From: an uncultured Pseudomonadota bacterium | Lineage (GTDB): Bacteria > Myxococcota_A > Bradymonadia > Bradymonadales > Bradymonadaceae | Assembly (NCBI GenBank): GCA_913057905.1 | Contig: CAJXPB010000002.1 | Span: 1-64,000, forward strand | Length of the DNA: 64,000 nucleotides | Direction: 5' to 3' | Part shown: one piece after another, positions 9,085 through 17,440 of the stretch | Numbering within the stretch: the first letter of the stretch is position 1 | Layout: each line of letters begins with the position of its first letter | Made by a program: the position numbers and the translations under genes | Notes under the pieces: model-generated | The model's input: only the letters and a program-made list of their open reading frames with translations | The model's database searches: none | What the model was told of the DNA's origin: nothing

Positions 9085-11082
9085 ATGGCGACCTCGACAA
9101 CCGACGTCTGGACCAGTCTGCAACGTGGTGCATGGAGAGAGGCGCGCACCCAGAGCCGCCGCATCGAAGACGATCACATCAGCGACCTGGGGCTTGCAGC
9201 GTCGGCACTGGCGGCCGGGCAGACCGAAACGTGCCTGGATTTTGCCGAGCGCGCCCATGCCAGCGGCCCCTCGCCGGCGAGCACCTTGTTACTCGCGCGC
9301 GCTCATTCCGAGAACGCGAACCGGAGTCAGGCGATACAGGTGCTCGAGGAGTACCTCGGCGAATCCGGTCCCGACGCCTACGCGCAGGCACTTCTGGGTG
9401 AGCAAAACATTCGAACGGCCCAGTGGGAGCAGGGGACTGAACTGTATATCGAGGCGTTGAACGGCGACGATCATGGGTGGGCGGTCCGCCAGCTCGGCCC
9501 GGTCCTCAGCGACTTGACCCGGGTCGTGAAGTCGGGGCGGCTTCCCGCCGACCGAGCCAAGCGTTTCATCAACAGTGTCGACTACAACGTCGGGGCGAAG
9601 TCACCGGGCACCCAGCAACTTCTGGCGTCGGCCCGCCGGGCGCTGAACAAGGGCTCGACCATGGACGAGCCTTCGGGGCCCGATCCGATCTTCGAGGTCC
9701 TCAAAGAGACGATCGGCGAGCGCCCCTCGACGACGCCCCCTCCCGACGAGGTCTCGCCACCGCCGGAGCCCCAAACCACGTCCGAGCCCACCGAGTCCCG
9801 GCAGACCGGGGGTTCAGACGCGCAGGGGATCGAGGCGAAGCAAAAGGACCTGGCCGCCGTCATTCAACGGGATCGACAGAAAAACGAAGATCTGCAGGAC
9901 GAGGTCGGATACATGGGGCCGCCGGATTGGCCCTCGAGCCCGGAGGCCGGCGCGCTCGATCCGCTCGAGCCGATGGCGTGGGAGGAGCAGTCGATCTTTG
10001 CCGGCGAACCCGACATGGACACCTCTCAGTTCAGGATCACATCCGGGAGCGTTCGAACCCAGATATTCTTGGAGCGATGTCTTCAAAACCTACTCGCCGC
10101 CGCCAAGCAGGAGCGGACCGTCTCGATTCAGTTCCGGCCCGAATCGATCACCGAGCTCGAGCTCAATTGTTGGGACGGACTGCTCGAGGACCTGCAGCCG
10201 GCCAGCGACATCTACGAAGAACACCTCGCCGAGGGGTCCTACGAGGCGTACGCCGTCGGTCGCTTCATCGGGGAGTGTCTGGCGATGCCCTACGACGGGA
10301 CATGGTCATACGGCGAGACCCCCGAGGAGACGCGGCTGAACATCGGCAACGAAGTACTGGATCCGCTCGGTCTTGCGCTGCGTTGGTTTCGAGCCGATGA
10401 CCCCGACGATGTGGTCCTCGAGGAGATCGCCGTACGGGCCCGTCGTGCCGCCGAGGAGGGGTCGAGCATGATGGTCGAGCAGGACTACATCGACCCGAGC
10501 CGAGAACTCGAGGGACACTCCCTGAAAATCAAGCTCGCCGAGATGTGGGCCAACCAACTGTACCGGCTCTCGGATACCCCCTACGCGGACATTGCAGAGT
10601 GGATCGAGATCGAGTCTCAAAACGACGGTGCGGTCATCTTTTCGATCCACCACGAGTGGTGTCCACGCCGGGCTGTCGGACCCGAGAACGCGGCGTTGAT
10701 CGACGAGCAACGCGTGCCGATGGCCTACCACCGGTCGACGGGACGCTTTCTGGCACTGGCCAGCACCAAGCACGTGAGCCTTCTTCTGGAGGCGACCGTC
10801 GAGGGGCTCGAACAGGCGGACCCCGAACGACTGGGTCGCTGGATCGCGGCCTATCACCGTCCCGCCTGGCAATTCGCCCTGGACGACTCGACGGCACAGT
10901 CCCTGCGGGAGAAGACGGGCCGCGACTCGATCCAGCCCCCGAAGATCGGTCAGATCGATGGGGAGCCCGTGTTTCAGATGTGGGGATGGACCGGGGGCTC
11001 GCTGCGTCGGTTCCGGATCCTGTATCGACCCGAATATGACATCCCCTGGTCGATGCAATCGAAGGGCTATTCGGCGGCCTGA
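9085..11082 (+). CDS. Unknown 665-residue protein with TPR-like N-terminus
   Basis: I do not recognise a family. The first 200 residues are helical and repeat-like, with alternating Ala/Leu-rich helices resembling tetratricopeptide repeats (for example AQALLGEQNIRTAQWEQGTELYIEAL). A Pro/Glu/Thr-rich linker spans about 210-270. The C-terminal 380 residues look like a globular domain rich in Trp and acidic residues, ending in a Trp/Gly-rich stretch (VFQMWGWTGGSLRRF). There is no signal peptide or membrane segment. The gene follows the histidine kinase by 20 bases and overlaps the convergent WYL regulator by 16 bases at its 3' end. The context suggests a partner in the signalling locus, but no function can be assigned. 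Confidence 0.75.
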   Translation: MATSTTDVWTSLQRGAWREARTQSRRIEDDHISDLGLAASALAAGQTETCLDFAERAHASGPSPASTLLLARAHSENANRSQAIQVLEEYLGESGPDAYAQALLGEQNIRTAQWEQGTELYIEALNGDDHGWAVRQLGPVLSDLTRVVKSGRLPADRAKRFINSVDYNVGAKSPGTQQLLASARRALNKGSTMDEPSGPDPIFEVLKETIGERPSTTPPPDEVSPPPEPQTTSEPTESRQTGGSDAQGIEAKQKDLAAVIQRDRQKNEDLQDEVGYMGPPDWPSSPEAGALDPLEPMAWEEQSIFAGEPDMDTSQFRITSGSVRTQIFLERCLQNLLAAAKQERTVSIQFRPESITELELNCWDGLLEDLQPASDIYEEHLAEGSYEAYAVGRFIGECLAMPYDGTWSYGETPEETRLNIGNEVLDPLGLALRWFRADDPDDVVLEEIAVRARRAAEEGSSMMVEQDYIDPSRELEGHSLKIKLAEMWANQLYRLSDTPYADIAEWIEIESQNDGAVIFSIHHEWCPRRAVGPENAALIDEQRVPMAYHRSTGRFLALASTKHVSLLLEATVEGLEQADPERLGRWIAAYHRPAWQFALDDSTAQSLREKTGRDSIQPPKIGQIDGEPVFQMWGWTGGSLRRFRILYRPEYDIPWSMQSKGYSAA

Positions 11083-12152
11083 GCCGTCCGATCGAGCCAG
11101 GTTTCGACCCGGTCTTCGATGGACTGGCGCAGTTCGACCGGTTCGTGTACCTCCACATGGGGCAACATGCCCATGACGAAGGAACGAAACTCCGGACAGA
11201 GGTTCATCTCGAAGCGCACGTGGAGTGAATCTCCGTCGCGCTCGTTTTCCTGCGAAGGATGCAGGCGGTAGCGGTTCAAGTAGGTGATCCAAGGGCTGGA
11301 GACCTCGAGATGGATCGGCCGGACCGGGTAATGATCGCCGGCGTAGATCCCGAAGGAGTCCTCGAAAAATGTCTCCGGCGCGTCGTCCAGGTCCTCCACG
11401 AATCCCTCGAGCTTCTCCGGACCGCGCTCCAGCGGCGGCGTCGTGTCTTCAGGGACGTCGCCGACGGCCACGTCGTACTCATCGCGATCGAGCTCGCCAT
11501 CGGCGGCCCGGTAGGTCCCCAGGGCCTCGAATCCGGCCAGATCAAAGAGTTTGAGTTCCATGCCGTGGAGGGCCATCAACCAGAGTCGCCCCTGATACCA
11601 GATGATCCGGCGCGGAAGCACGATATACGGCTCGACGTCGTCGAGGGACCGCTCGTACCGGCCCAGAAGCCAGCGCGGTGAGTCCACGAACAGGGAGTCG
11701 ATGGCCGTCTCGATCATCTCAAGGACCCGATCCTCTTGGACCGGAAGCCAGGTCCTGCGCAGGTGCAGCGCCTTGGAGAGGCGCTCGACACGGGCTCGCA
11801 GCGAATCCTTGAGTTTCGAGCGGCTGTGCTCCGCGAATCGCTCGATCTCTTCGCCGTAGGGAGTTCCCTTGAAGAGGTCCAGCGCGATGGCCCCCAGCTC
11901 CAATGACGCGGCCGTGGCCACATCGACGTAATCGGAATTGACGCCCGACCAGGTCCACACCTTCGTTCGTCCGTCGCGATGGGTCGACAGTCCGTACAGT
12001 TCCTCGAGCAATTTGAGGTCTGCCCGCGCCTGCGGATATTGGATGCCGAATTCGTCCATGACATCCTGGATTTTGACGGCGCGACCACTCTGCAACCATT
12101 TCAAAACGGTGTGGGAGCGGCGGCTGGCTGCAAATGTATTTCGGGGCGACAT
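11067..12152 (-). CDS. WYL-domain transcriptional regulator (HTH plus WYL)
   Basis: A 361-residue regulator. An N-terminal winged helix-turn-helix reads KWLQSGRAVKIQDVMDEFG then ARADLKLLEELYGL. A WYL-type sensor region follows, with IIWYQGRLWLMAL and a C-terminal helical extension (CPEFRSFVMGMLPHVEV). WYL proteins bind small ligands or nucleic acid and often act as repressors of stress or defence genes. ATG 12152 is chosen because GGAG lies eight bases upstream; the open frame extends 25 codons further without support. It is convergent with the preceding gene, sharing 16 bases of 3' end. No defence genes lie beside it, so its regulon is unknown. Confidence 0.85.
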   Translation of the reverse strand: MSPRNTFAASRRSHTVLKWLQSGRAVKIQDVMDEFGIQYPQARADLKLLEELYGLSTHRDGRTKVWTWSGVNSDYVDVATAASLELGAIALDLFKGTPYGEEIERFAEHSRSKLKDSLRARVERLSKALHLRRTWLPVQEDRVLEMIETAIDSLFVDSPRWLLGRYERSLDDVEPYIVLPRRIIWYQGRLWLMALHGMELKLFDLAGFEALGTYRAADGELDRDEYDVAVGDVPEDTTPPLERGPEKLEGFVEDLDDAPETFFEDSFGIYAGDHYPVRPIHLEVSSPWITYLNRYRLHPSQENERDGDSLHVRFEMNLCPEFRSFVMGMLPHVEVHEPVELRQSIEDRVETWLDRTAQAAE

Positions 12153-12304
12153 CGGCGGAGCTCCTTTAGCGCGTGACTGCAGTGCGGCGGTGCGACGAGC
12201 GTAGGCGAGCAGCGATAGTTTTGCCACCCACGCGAGTCAATCCCCACGAAAGTCAAAGCCGGGATCTCTGCGCGGCGCAGCTCGAGCGTCTCATTGCCGG
12301 CAGG

Positions 12305-12333
12305 TTGACACATTTTTCGCCGTCATGTACTTG
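12305..12333 (+). promoter_or_regulatory. Putative promoter of acidic-tailed membrane protein gene
   Basis: A perfect TTGACA at 12305-12310 is followed after 17 bases by TACTTG at 12328-12333, about 55 bases before the ATG at 12388. The -10 match is poor apart from the leading TA. Confidence 0.35.
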
Positions 12334-12387
12334 ATTCGATTCTGAAATGCGGTCCGTATTTTCCCAGATTCGCGCCAGGAGTTTTCG

Positions 12388-12918
12388 ATGCTACTCGCTT
12401 CGATTACGGTCGGCATCATCGCGGTGGGACTCATCGCGTACATCGCGGGAGCCATTCTCGTCTCGAAGTACGCGTTCCGAATCAGCACCCTTCAGGGGCT
12501 GCTCGTCCTGCTGCTGCCGCCGTACACGTTCTACTTCGCCTTTTGGAAGCTCCACGAAGATGACAAGTCGACGGCCGTCGCCACCTGGGCGTTCGGCTTC
12601 GTGGTGACCATCCTTTTGTCGGTCGTCTTCTGGCCGATGGTCCAGGCCCTGATGCAGGGCAACTGGGCGGCATTGAAGGCGCCGGCGGGTCCCGGGGCAG
12701 CCGTGGCTGCTGAGGAGACTCCCGAATCCGACCAAGAGGACGACTCCGAGTCGGCGGACCAGGAAGAATCGGCTGACCAAGAAGAGGCCGATTCCGAAGG
12801 TGAATCGGAGGGCGCCGCGGAGGGTTCGGAATCCGAAGCCGAGAGCGGCGACGACTCCGAAGGTGCCGAGTCGGACAGCGCCGAGGACTCGGACAATGCC
12901 GAAGGGGAAGGCTCGTGA
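12388..12918 (+). CDS. Small membrane protein with long acidic Ser/Glu/Asp tail
   Basis: A 176-residue protein of unknown function. Residues about 1-25 and 35-50 form hydrophobic segments, and about 65-90 is a further membrane segment (TWAFGFVVTILLSVVFWPMV). From about 105 to the end it is almost entirely Glu, Asp, Ser, Ala and Gly, a disordered acidic tail. AGGAG lies about eight bases before the ATG. No homologous family is recognised; the tail could bind cations or positively charged partners. It is convergent with coaX, with 38 bases between the two ends. Confidence 0.75.
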   Translation: MLLASITVGIIAVGLIAYIAGAILVSKYAFRISTLQGLLVLLLPPYTFYFAFWKLHEDDKSTAVATWAFGFVVTILLSVVFWPMVQALMQGNWAALKAPAGPGAAVAAEETPESDQEDDSESADQEESADQEEADSEGESEGAAEGSESEAESGDDSEGAESDSAEDSDNAEGEGS

Positions 12919-12956
12919 TCTCGGGCCACGGTACGCCCGACTGATCGTTGCCGACT

Positions 12957-13721
12957 CTACTGCGACCCTTCGTGGAGCAGACGCAAGCCACGGAGGGTCA
13001 ACCATTCGTCGACCCTGTCGACGACGTCGCTCTGTCCAGCCACCAGTTTGGCCAGACCTCCGGTGGCTACCACGCGCGTCTCGCCGCCGAGTTCGTGCGT
13101 CATTTCCCGGACGATTTCGCGGACCAGCCCCTGGTATCCGTACATCAGTCCCGATTGCATCGACGTGACCGTATCGGTCCCGATGACCGAATCGGGCCGG
13201 TCGAGTTCAACGCGCGGAAGTTTGCTCGCCGTCCGGAAGAGTGCATCGCTGGAGATGTGCATTCCCGGAGCGATGGCGCCCCCTACGTAGGCCCCTTCGG
13301 CCGAGATCGCGTCGAAGGTGGTCGCCGTTCCAAAATCGACGATGATTTGGGCCCCCGCATGGTCTTCGACGGCGGCCGTGGCGTTGACCAGTCGGTCGGC
13401 CCCGACCTCCGAGGGGTTCGGGATCTCGACGGGAACCGATGCGTGGATGTCTCGCCCGACGACCCGAAGCGGTTGGTTCAGATACCGTTCGACGGTGCCC
13501 TGGAGGGCGTGTTCCATCGGCGGCACCACGCAGCTCATCACGGCGGCCTCGAGCTCGGCCCAGTCGATCCCGGCCGATTCAAAGAGGTCTCTGAGCAGCG
13601 TGCCGTGCTCGTCGGCGGTGCGGCCCCGATGGGTCTGAATGCGCCAGTGGTCGACGAGTTCACAGCCGTCAAAGACTCCCAGGACCGTGTGTGTGTTCCC
13701 GACATCGATGACAAAGAGCAT
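12957..13721 (-). CDS. coaX: Type III pantothenate kinase
   Basis: A 254-residue CoaX, which phosphorylates pantothenate in the first step of coenzyme A synthesis. Family motifs are clear: the N-terminal phosphate-binding DVGNTHTVLG, GADRLVNATAA around residue 107-117, the catalytic-site VDFGTATTFD near residue 130 and a second ATPase-like GGAIAPGMHIS. Type III kinases typically need a monovalent cation and resist CoA feedback. The ATG at 13721 has GGAGG about nine bases upstream and gives the standard N-terminus. It is divergent from the downstream permease gene on the plus strand. No other CoA genes are adjacent. Confidence 0.96.
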   Translation of the reverse strand: MLFVIDVGNTHTVLGVFDGCELVDHWRIQTHRGRTADEHGTLLRDLFESAGIDWAELEAAVMSCVVPPMEHALQGTVERYLNQPLRVVGRDIHASVPVEIPNPSEVGADRLVNATAAVEDHAGAQIIVDFGTATTFDAISAEGAYVGGAIAPGMHISSDALFRTASKLPRVELDRPDSVIGTDTVTSMQSGLMYGYQGLVREIVREMTHELGGETRVVATGGLAKLVAGQSDVVDRVDEWLTLRGLRLLHEGSQ

Positions 13722-13871
13722 ACGACAGGACCTCCATTCGGGTGGTATCGATTGGCTTCAACCGATAAGCTCGTGGCGCGACGGCCTGCGCCGGAGCGTA
13801 GACCGTCCCGGCGTGCCCGTAAACGGCGAGCCGTCGACCTCTGATCCCTTGCAGTTTCTCGAGCCTCATTC

Positions 13872-14801
13872 ATGCTCCGATACTTCGTCCGTCGACTCGC
13901 TGCGTCCGTCCTGGTCGTATTCGGGGTCGTCACCATCGTCTTCTTCGTCGTCCGGGCCGTTCCCGGCGACCCGGTGGCCTCGATCCTCGGCGAGCAGGCC
14001 CTGGAGGTCGACAAGCAGGCCCTGCGCCAGTGCATGAATCTCGATGAACCTCTGCTGGAGCAGTACGCGCTCTTTTGGGGCGACGTCCTCAACGGCACCT
14101 TCGGCGAGCTGTGCGGCGAACGAGGCGCCACGGTCGCCGACAAACTGGTCGCAAACATCCCGGCGACGCTGCAGTTGGCCGCCGCCGGCCTGGGGGTCGC
14201 CATCCTGATCGGCATTCCTCTGGGCGTGGTCGCCGCGCTGAAGCCGTATTCCTGGATCGACAACACCTCGGCCGTGTTGGCTCTGCTCGGGATCTCGATT
14301 CCCAACTTCTGGCTGGGGCCGATGCTTCTGATCCTCTTCAGCCTGACCCTGCAGGCGCTGCCCAATCCGGGAAGCTCCGTGGCGGGGCTGTCGGCGTTGA
14401 TTTTGCCGGCCATCACTCTGGGCACGGCGATGTCGGCGAAGTTGATGCGGATGATGCGCTCGAACATGCTCGAGGTTCTCAACAAGGACTACGTGCGTAC
14501 GGCCGCGGCCAAGGGAGCCGGCCGCTCGAGGGTCGTACTCAAACACGCCCTGCGTAACGCCATGATCCCGATCATCACCATCCTAGGGCTGCAGTTCGGG
14601 GCGCTTTTGACCGGCGCGATCATCGTCGAAAAGATCTTCGCGCGCCCCGGCCTGGGAACCCTGCTTTTAGACGGCATCCAGCAGCGCAACTACATGATCG
14701 TACAGGGCTGCGTGATCTTTATTTCGCTGAGCTACGTGGTGGTCAACCTGTTGACCGACTTGGTCTACGGCTCGGTCGACCCACGTATCCGATACGACTA
14801 A
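13872..14801 (+). CDS. Oligopeptide-type ABC transporter permease, OppB/DppB family
   Basis: A 309-residue inner-membrane permease starting with the characteristic LRYFVRRLAASVLVVFGV helix. Six membrane segments can be followed. The EAA loop that contacts the ATPase is present near residues 215-240 (AAAKGAGRSRVVLKHALRNA). The C-terminus has the family's VDPRIRYD ending. It forms the translocation pore with the OppC-like protein encoded nine bases downstream. Neither the ATPase subunits nor a substrate-binding protein is in the window, so they must be elsewhere. Substrates of the family are peptides, nickel or muropeptides; the adjacent nagZ favours a cell-wall peptide or muropeptide (inference). 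Confidence 0.92.
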   Translation: MLRYFVRRLAASVLVVFGVVTIVFFVVRAVPGDPVASILGEQALEVDKQALRQCMNLDEPLLEQYALFWGDVLNGTFGELCGERGATVADKLVANIPATLQLAAAGLGVAILIGIPLGVVAALKPYSWIDNTSAVLALLGISIPNFWLGPMLLILFSLTLQALPNPGSSVAGLSALILPAITLGTAMSAKLMRMMRSNMLEVLNKDYVRTAAAKGAGRSRVVLKHALRNAMIPIITILGLQFGALLTGAIIVEKIFARPGLGTLLLDGIQQRNYMIVQGCVIFISLSYVVVNLLTDLVYGSVDPRIRYD

Positions 14802-14810
14802 CTCGTACTC

Positions 14811-15659
14811 ATGCGCCTCGGTTTCACCGACATCCTGCGCCGCTTGAGCCCGCTGGCCAAACTCGGGCTGGGGATCGTGGCGGTCGTATTCCTGGTCGCG
14901 ATCTTTGCACCGTGGCTGGCGCCCTATCCCCTGGGCCACGTCGACGTGACGCACCAGCTCGAGGGGCCCTCGATGGCCCACCCGCTGGGGACCGATGAAA
15001 ACGGCGCCGATCTGTTGACCCAGGTCATCTGGGGGAGCCGGGTGGCGGTGATGGTCGGCGCGTCGGTCGTGGGGATCTGCTCGACGGTCGGGATCACGCT
15101 GGGCGCCATCAGCGGGTACTTCGGCGGATGGATCGACGAGGTGATCATGCGGATCACCGACATGCTGATGGCCTTCCCCGGCATTCTACTGGCGATCCTT
15201 CTGATCTTTATCACCCAGGAGCCGAGCCTGCTCGCGGTCATCGGCGCCCTCAGCGTCACGGGCTGGTCGAGTTATGCCCGCCTGGTCCGCGGAGAGGTCC
15301 TCTCGGAGCGCGAAGAGGACTACGTGGAGGCGGCGCGGTCCATCGGGTACAAAAGCCCGCACATCGTCTTTCGCGAGGTCCTGCCGAACGTCCTCGCCCC
15401 GGTCATCGTGCAGGCCACCTTCGGCGTCGCCGGGGCGATTCTGGCCGAGGCGTCGTTGAGCTTTCTGGGACTGGGGCCGCAGGATATGCCGAGCTGGGGG
15501 GCACTGCTCGACCAAGGATCGACCTACTTTCTGCTCACGCCGCACCTGGCGATCTTTCCGGGTGTGGCGATCATGATTACTATCCTCGGGTTGAACTTCC
15601 TGGGTGACGGACTCCGTGACCTGCTCGACCCCAGGGGACTGACCCGACACGGCAATTGA
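14811..15659 (+). CDS. Oligopeptide-type ABC transporter permease, OppC/DppC family
   Basis: A 282-residue partner permease of the OppC type. The N-terminal helix LGLGIVAVVFLVAIFAPWLA precedes a periplasmic loop with HPLGTDENGADLLTQVIWGSR, a hallmark of the family. The EAA loop is AARSIGYKSPHIVFREVL, and the C-terminus ends GDGLRDLLDPR as expected. It lies nine bases after the OppB-like gene and abuts nagZ, so these three genes form one transcription unit. A heterodimer with the OppB-like protein is expected in the inner membrane. Confidence 0.93.
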   Translation: MRLGFTDILRRLSPLAKLGLGIVAVVFLVAIFAPWLAPYPLGHVDVTHQLEGPSMAHPLGTDENGADLLTQVIWGSRVAVMVGASVVGICSTVGITLGAISGYFGGWIDEVIMRITDMLMAFPGILLAILLIFITQEPSLLAVIGALSVTGWSSYARLVRGEVLSEREEDYVEAARSIGYKSPHIVFREVLPNVLAPVIVQATFGVAGAILAEASLSFLGLGPQDMPSWGALLDQGSTYFLLTPHLAIFPGVAIMITILGLNFLGDGLRDLLDPRGLTRHGN

Positions 15660-15661
15660 CC

Positions 15662-16771
15662 ATGAAAGATCTCCCCTTCGACACCCTCGACGAGGCCGCC
15701 GGCCAACTGCTCATCGCCGGATTCGACGGCGCCGGCGAGTCTCCCCCTTCATCGATAAGACGAGCCCTGCAGGCCGGTCATCTAGGCGGGGTGATCCTCT
15801 TTGGGCGCAACGTCGAACACCCCGCCCAGGTGGCACGACTCAACGAGGCGATCCACCGCGCCGGCACCGATGCGCCGATTCGACCCTTCGTGTCGGTCGA
15901 CCAGGAGGGCGGCCCCGTCATGCGCATCCGCGACGGACTCACCGACATCCCGCCGATGCGCCAGGTCGGCGGCGGCCGCGACCAACGCGCCGTCGCCGAC
16001 TTAAGCCAGGTCATCGCCACCGAGATCGCCGCCCTCGGCTTCAACCTCAACTTCGCGCCGGTCCTGGACGTCGACAGCAACCCCGAAAACCCGATCATCG
16101 GGGAACGCTCTTTCGGCTCCAGTCCGGGCTGGGTCGGTATCGCCGGTGGATCCTATCTGTTGGGACACACCACGGCCGGGGTCATCCCCTGTGGCAAGCA
16201 CTTCCCGGGCCACGGCGACACCGACGTCGACAGCCACGACGATCTGCCCGTCGTCACCCACGATCGAGAGCGACTCGACCAGGTGGAGCTGACGCCCTTC
16301 CGCCAGGCGATTCGGGCCGACTTCCCGATGCTGATGACCGCCCACATCCGGGTCGACGCTCTGGATGACGAACATCCGGCGACCTTCAGTCCAAAGGTCA
16401 TCCAGGAGCTGCTGCGCGATGAACTCGGCTACGAAGGCGTCGTCGTCAGCGACGACCTGGAGATGGACGCCGTCGCCGACCGCTACGACATCGAAGAGAT
16501 GGTGAGGCGCGGCCTACGGGCAGGCGTGGATCTCTTTTTGGTCTGTCACACCGAAGACAAGTGGCAGAGGGCCAGAGAGGCGCTGGTCCGTGCGGCCGAA
16601 GAGGACGAGGAGATGGAGCGCCGACTGCACGAAAGCGCGGCGCGGGTCACCAACTTGAAGCAGGGATTCTTGAAACACCTGCCGAACCCGTGGGTCCTGC
16701 GCGACGACTGGCAACAACGCCTCGACACCGAGGAACACCGAAAGACGGTACAAGAGGCCTGCGGCGACTGA
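15662..16771 (+). CDS. nagZ: Beta-N-acetylhexosaminidase, glycoside hydrolase family 3 (NagZ-like)
   Basis: A 369-residue cytosolic-type GH3 enzyme that removes N-acetylglucosamine from anhydro-muropeptides in peptidoglycan recycling. The NagZ signature GKHFPGHGDTDVDSH lies near residues 177-191, including the catalytic dyad histidine, and the nucleophile is Asp264 in VVSDDLEMD. The substrate-binding SVDQEGGPVMR motif is also present. No signal peptide is seen. ATG 15662 begins two bases after the permease stop; TTG 15656, overlapping the stop codon, is an alternative. Coupling to the two permease genes suggests uptake and hydrolysis of cell-wall fragments. It ends four bases from the convergent thiE. 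Confidence 0.92.
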   Translation: MKDLPFDTLDEAAGQLLIAGFDGAGESPPSSIRRALQAGHLGGVILFGRNVEHPAQVARLNEAIHRAGTDAPIRPFVSVDQEGGPVMRIRDGLTDIPPMRQVGGGRDQRAVADLSQVIATEIAALGFNLNFAPVLDVDSNPENPIIGERSFGSSPGWVGIAGGSYLLGHTTAGVIPCGKHFPGHGDTDVDSHDDLPVVTHDRERLDQVELTPFRQAIRADFPMLMTAHIRVDALDDEHPATFSPKVIQELLRDELGYEGVVVSDDLEMDAVADRYDIEEMVRRGLRAGVDLFLVCHTEDKWQRAREALVRAAEEDEEMERRLHESAARVTNLKQGFLKHLPNPWVLRDDWQQRLDTEEHRKTVQEACGD

Positions 16772-16774
16772 GGT

Positions 16775-17431
16775 CTACGAACTGCCAGCCGTCGTCGCAT
16801 CGAGGAGTTCACGGGCCGCAGCCTCCGGATTGCTGGCGTCGCAGATCGATCGAATGACGGCCACGCCCGAGGCACCGGCCTCGACGACCGCCGCCGCGTT
16901 GTCGGCCGTGATCCCGCCGATGCCCACGAAGGGGATAGTGACTTCGTCGGCGATCTCTTGCAGGAACGCCGGCCCCTTTGGCTCCGAGGCATCAGGTTTG
17001 CTGGGCGCGGCTCGATACACCGCGCCACATCCCAGGTAATCCGCGCCGGCCTGTTCCAGTCGACGGGCCGTCTGGACGTCACCGGCCGACGCCCCGATCA
17101 CCATGTCCGGCGCCACCCGCCGGGCGTCGCTGACGTGGACATCCTCCGGACCCAGATGGACGCCATCTGCCCCGGCGGCCAACGCCACGTCGAGGCGGTC
17201 ATTAACGACAAAAGGCGCGCCCATCTCGCTGCAGACCTGCTGTAGACGCCGAGCGCGCCCAACCAACTCCCGCGCAGTGCTCGTCTTGTCTCTCAATTGA
17301 ATGACGCCCGCGCCGCCTCGAACGGCGGCGCGGGCGACGTCTTCGAGCCGTACATCACCGGAGACGTGGGCGGGATCGATGATGGCGTAGACTCGCCAGT
17401 CGACCTCGTCGATGTCCCGGTGTTCAATCAC
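16775..17431 (-). CDS. thiE: Thiamine-phosphate synthase
   Basis: A 218-residue ThiE, a TIM-barrel enzyme joining hydroxymethylpyrimidine diphosphate and thiazole phosphate to thiamine phosphate. Family motifs visible are VIQLRDKTSTARELV, the metal-binding VNDRLDVALAAGADGVHLG, and the phosphate-binding VGIGGITADNAAAVVEAGASGVAVI. The GTG start at 17431 has GAGG seven bases upstream. It lies nine bases after the lipA stop on the same strand, so lipA-thiE is likely an operon of cofactor genes. No TPP riboswitch is seen in front of it. Confidence 0.94.
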   Translation of the reverse strand: MIEHRDIDEVDWRVYAIIDPAHVSGDVRLEDVARAAVRGGAGVIQLRDKTSTARELVGRARRLQQVCSEMGAPFVVNDRLDVALAAGADGVHLGPEDVHVSDARRVAPDMVIGASAGDVQTARRLEQAGADYLGCGAVYRAAPSKPDASEPKGPAFLQEIADEVTIPFVGIGGITADNAAAVVEAGASGVAVIRSICDASNPEAAARELLDATTAGSS

Positions 17432-17440
17432 GGCCGACCT

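Noticed and set aside
17432-17440. TPP riboswitch before thiE
   Set aside because: Only nine bases separate lipA and thiE, so there is no space for an aptamer, and none is seen before lipA.
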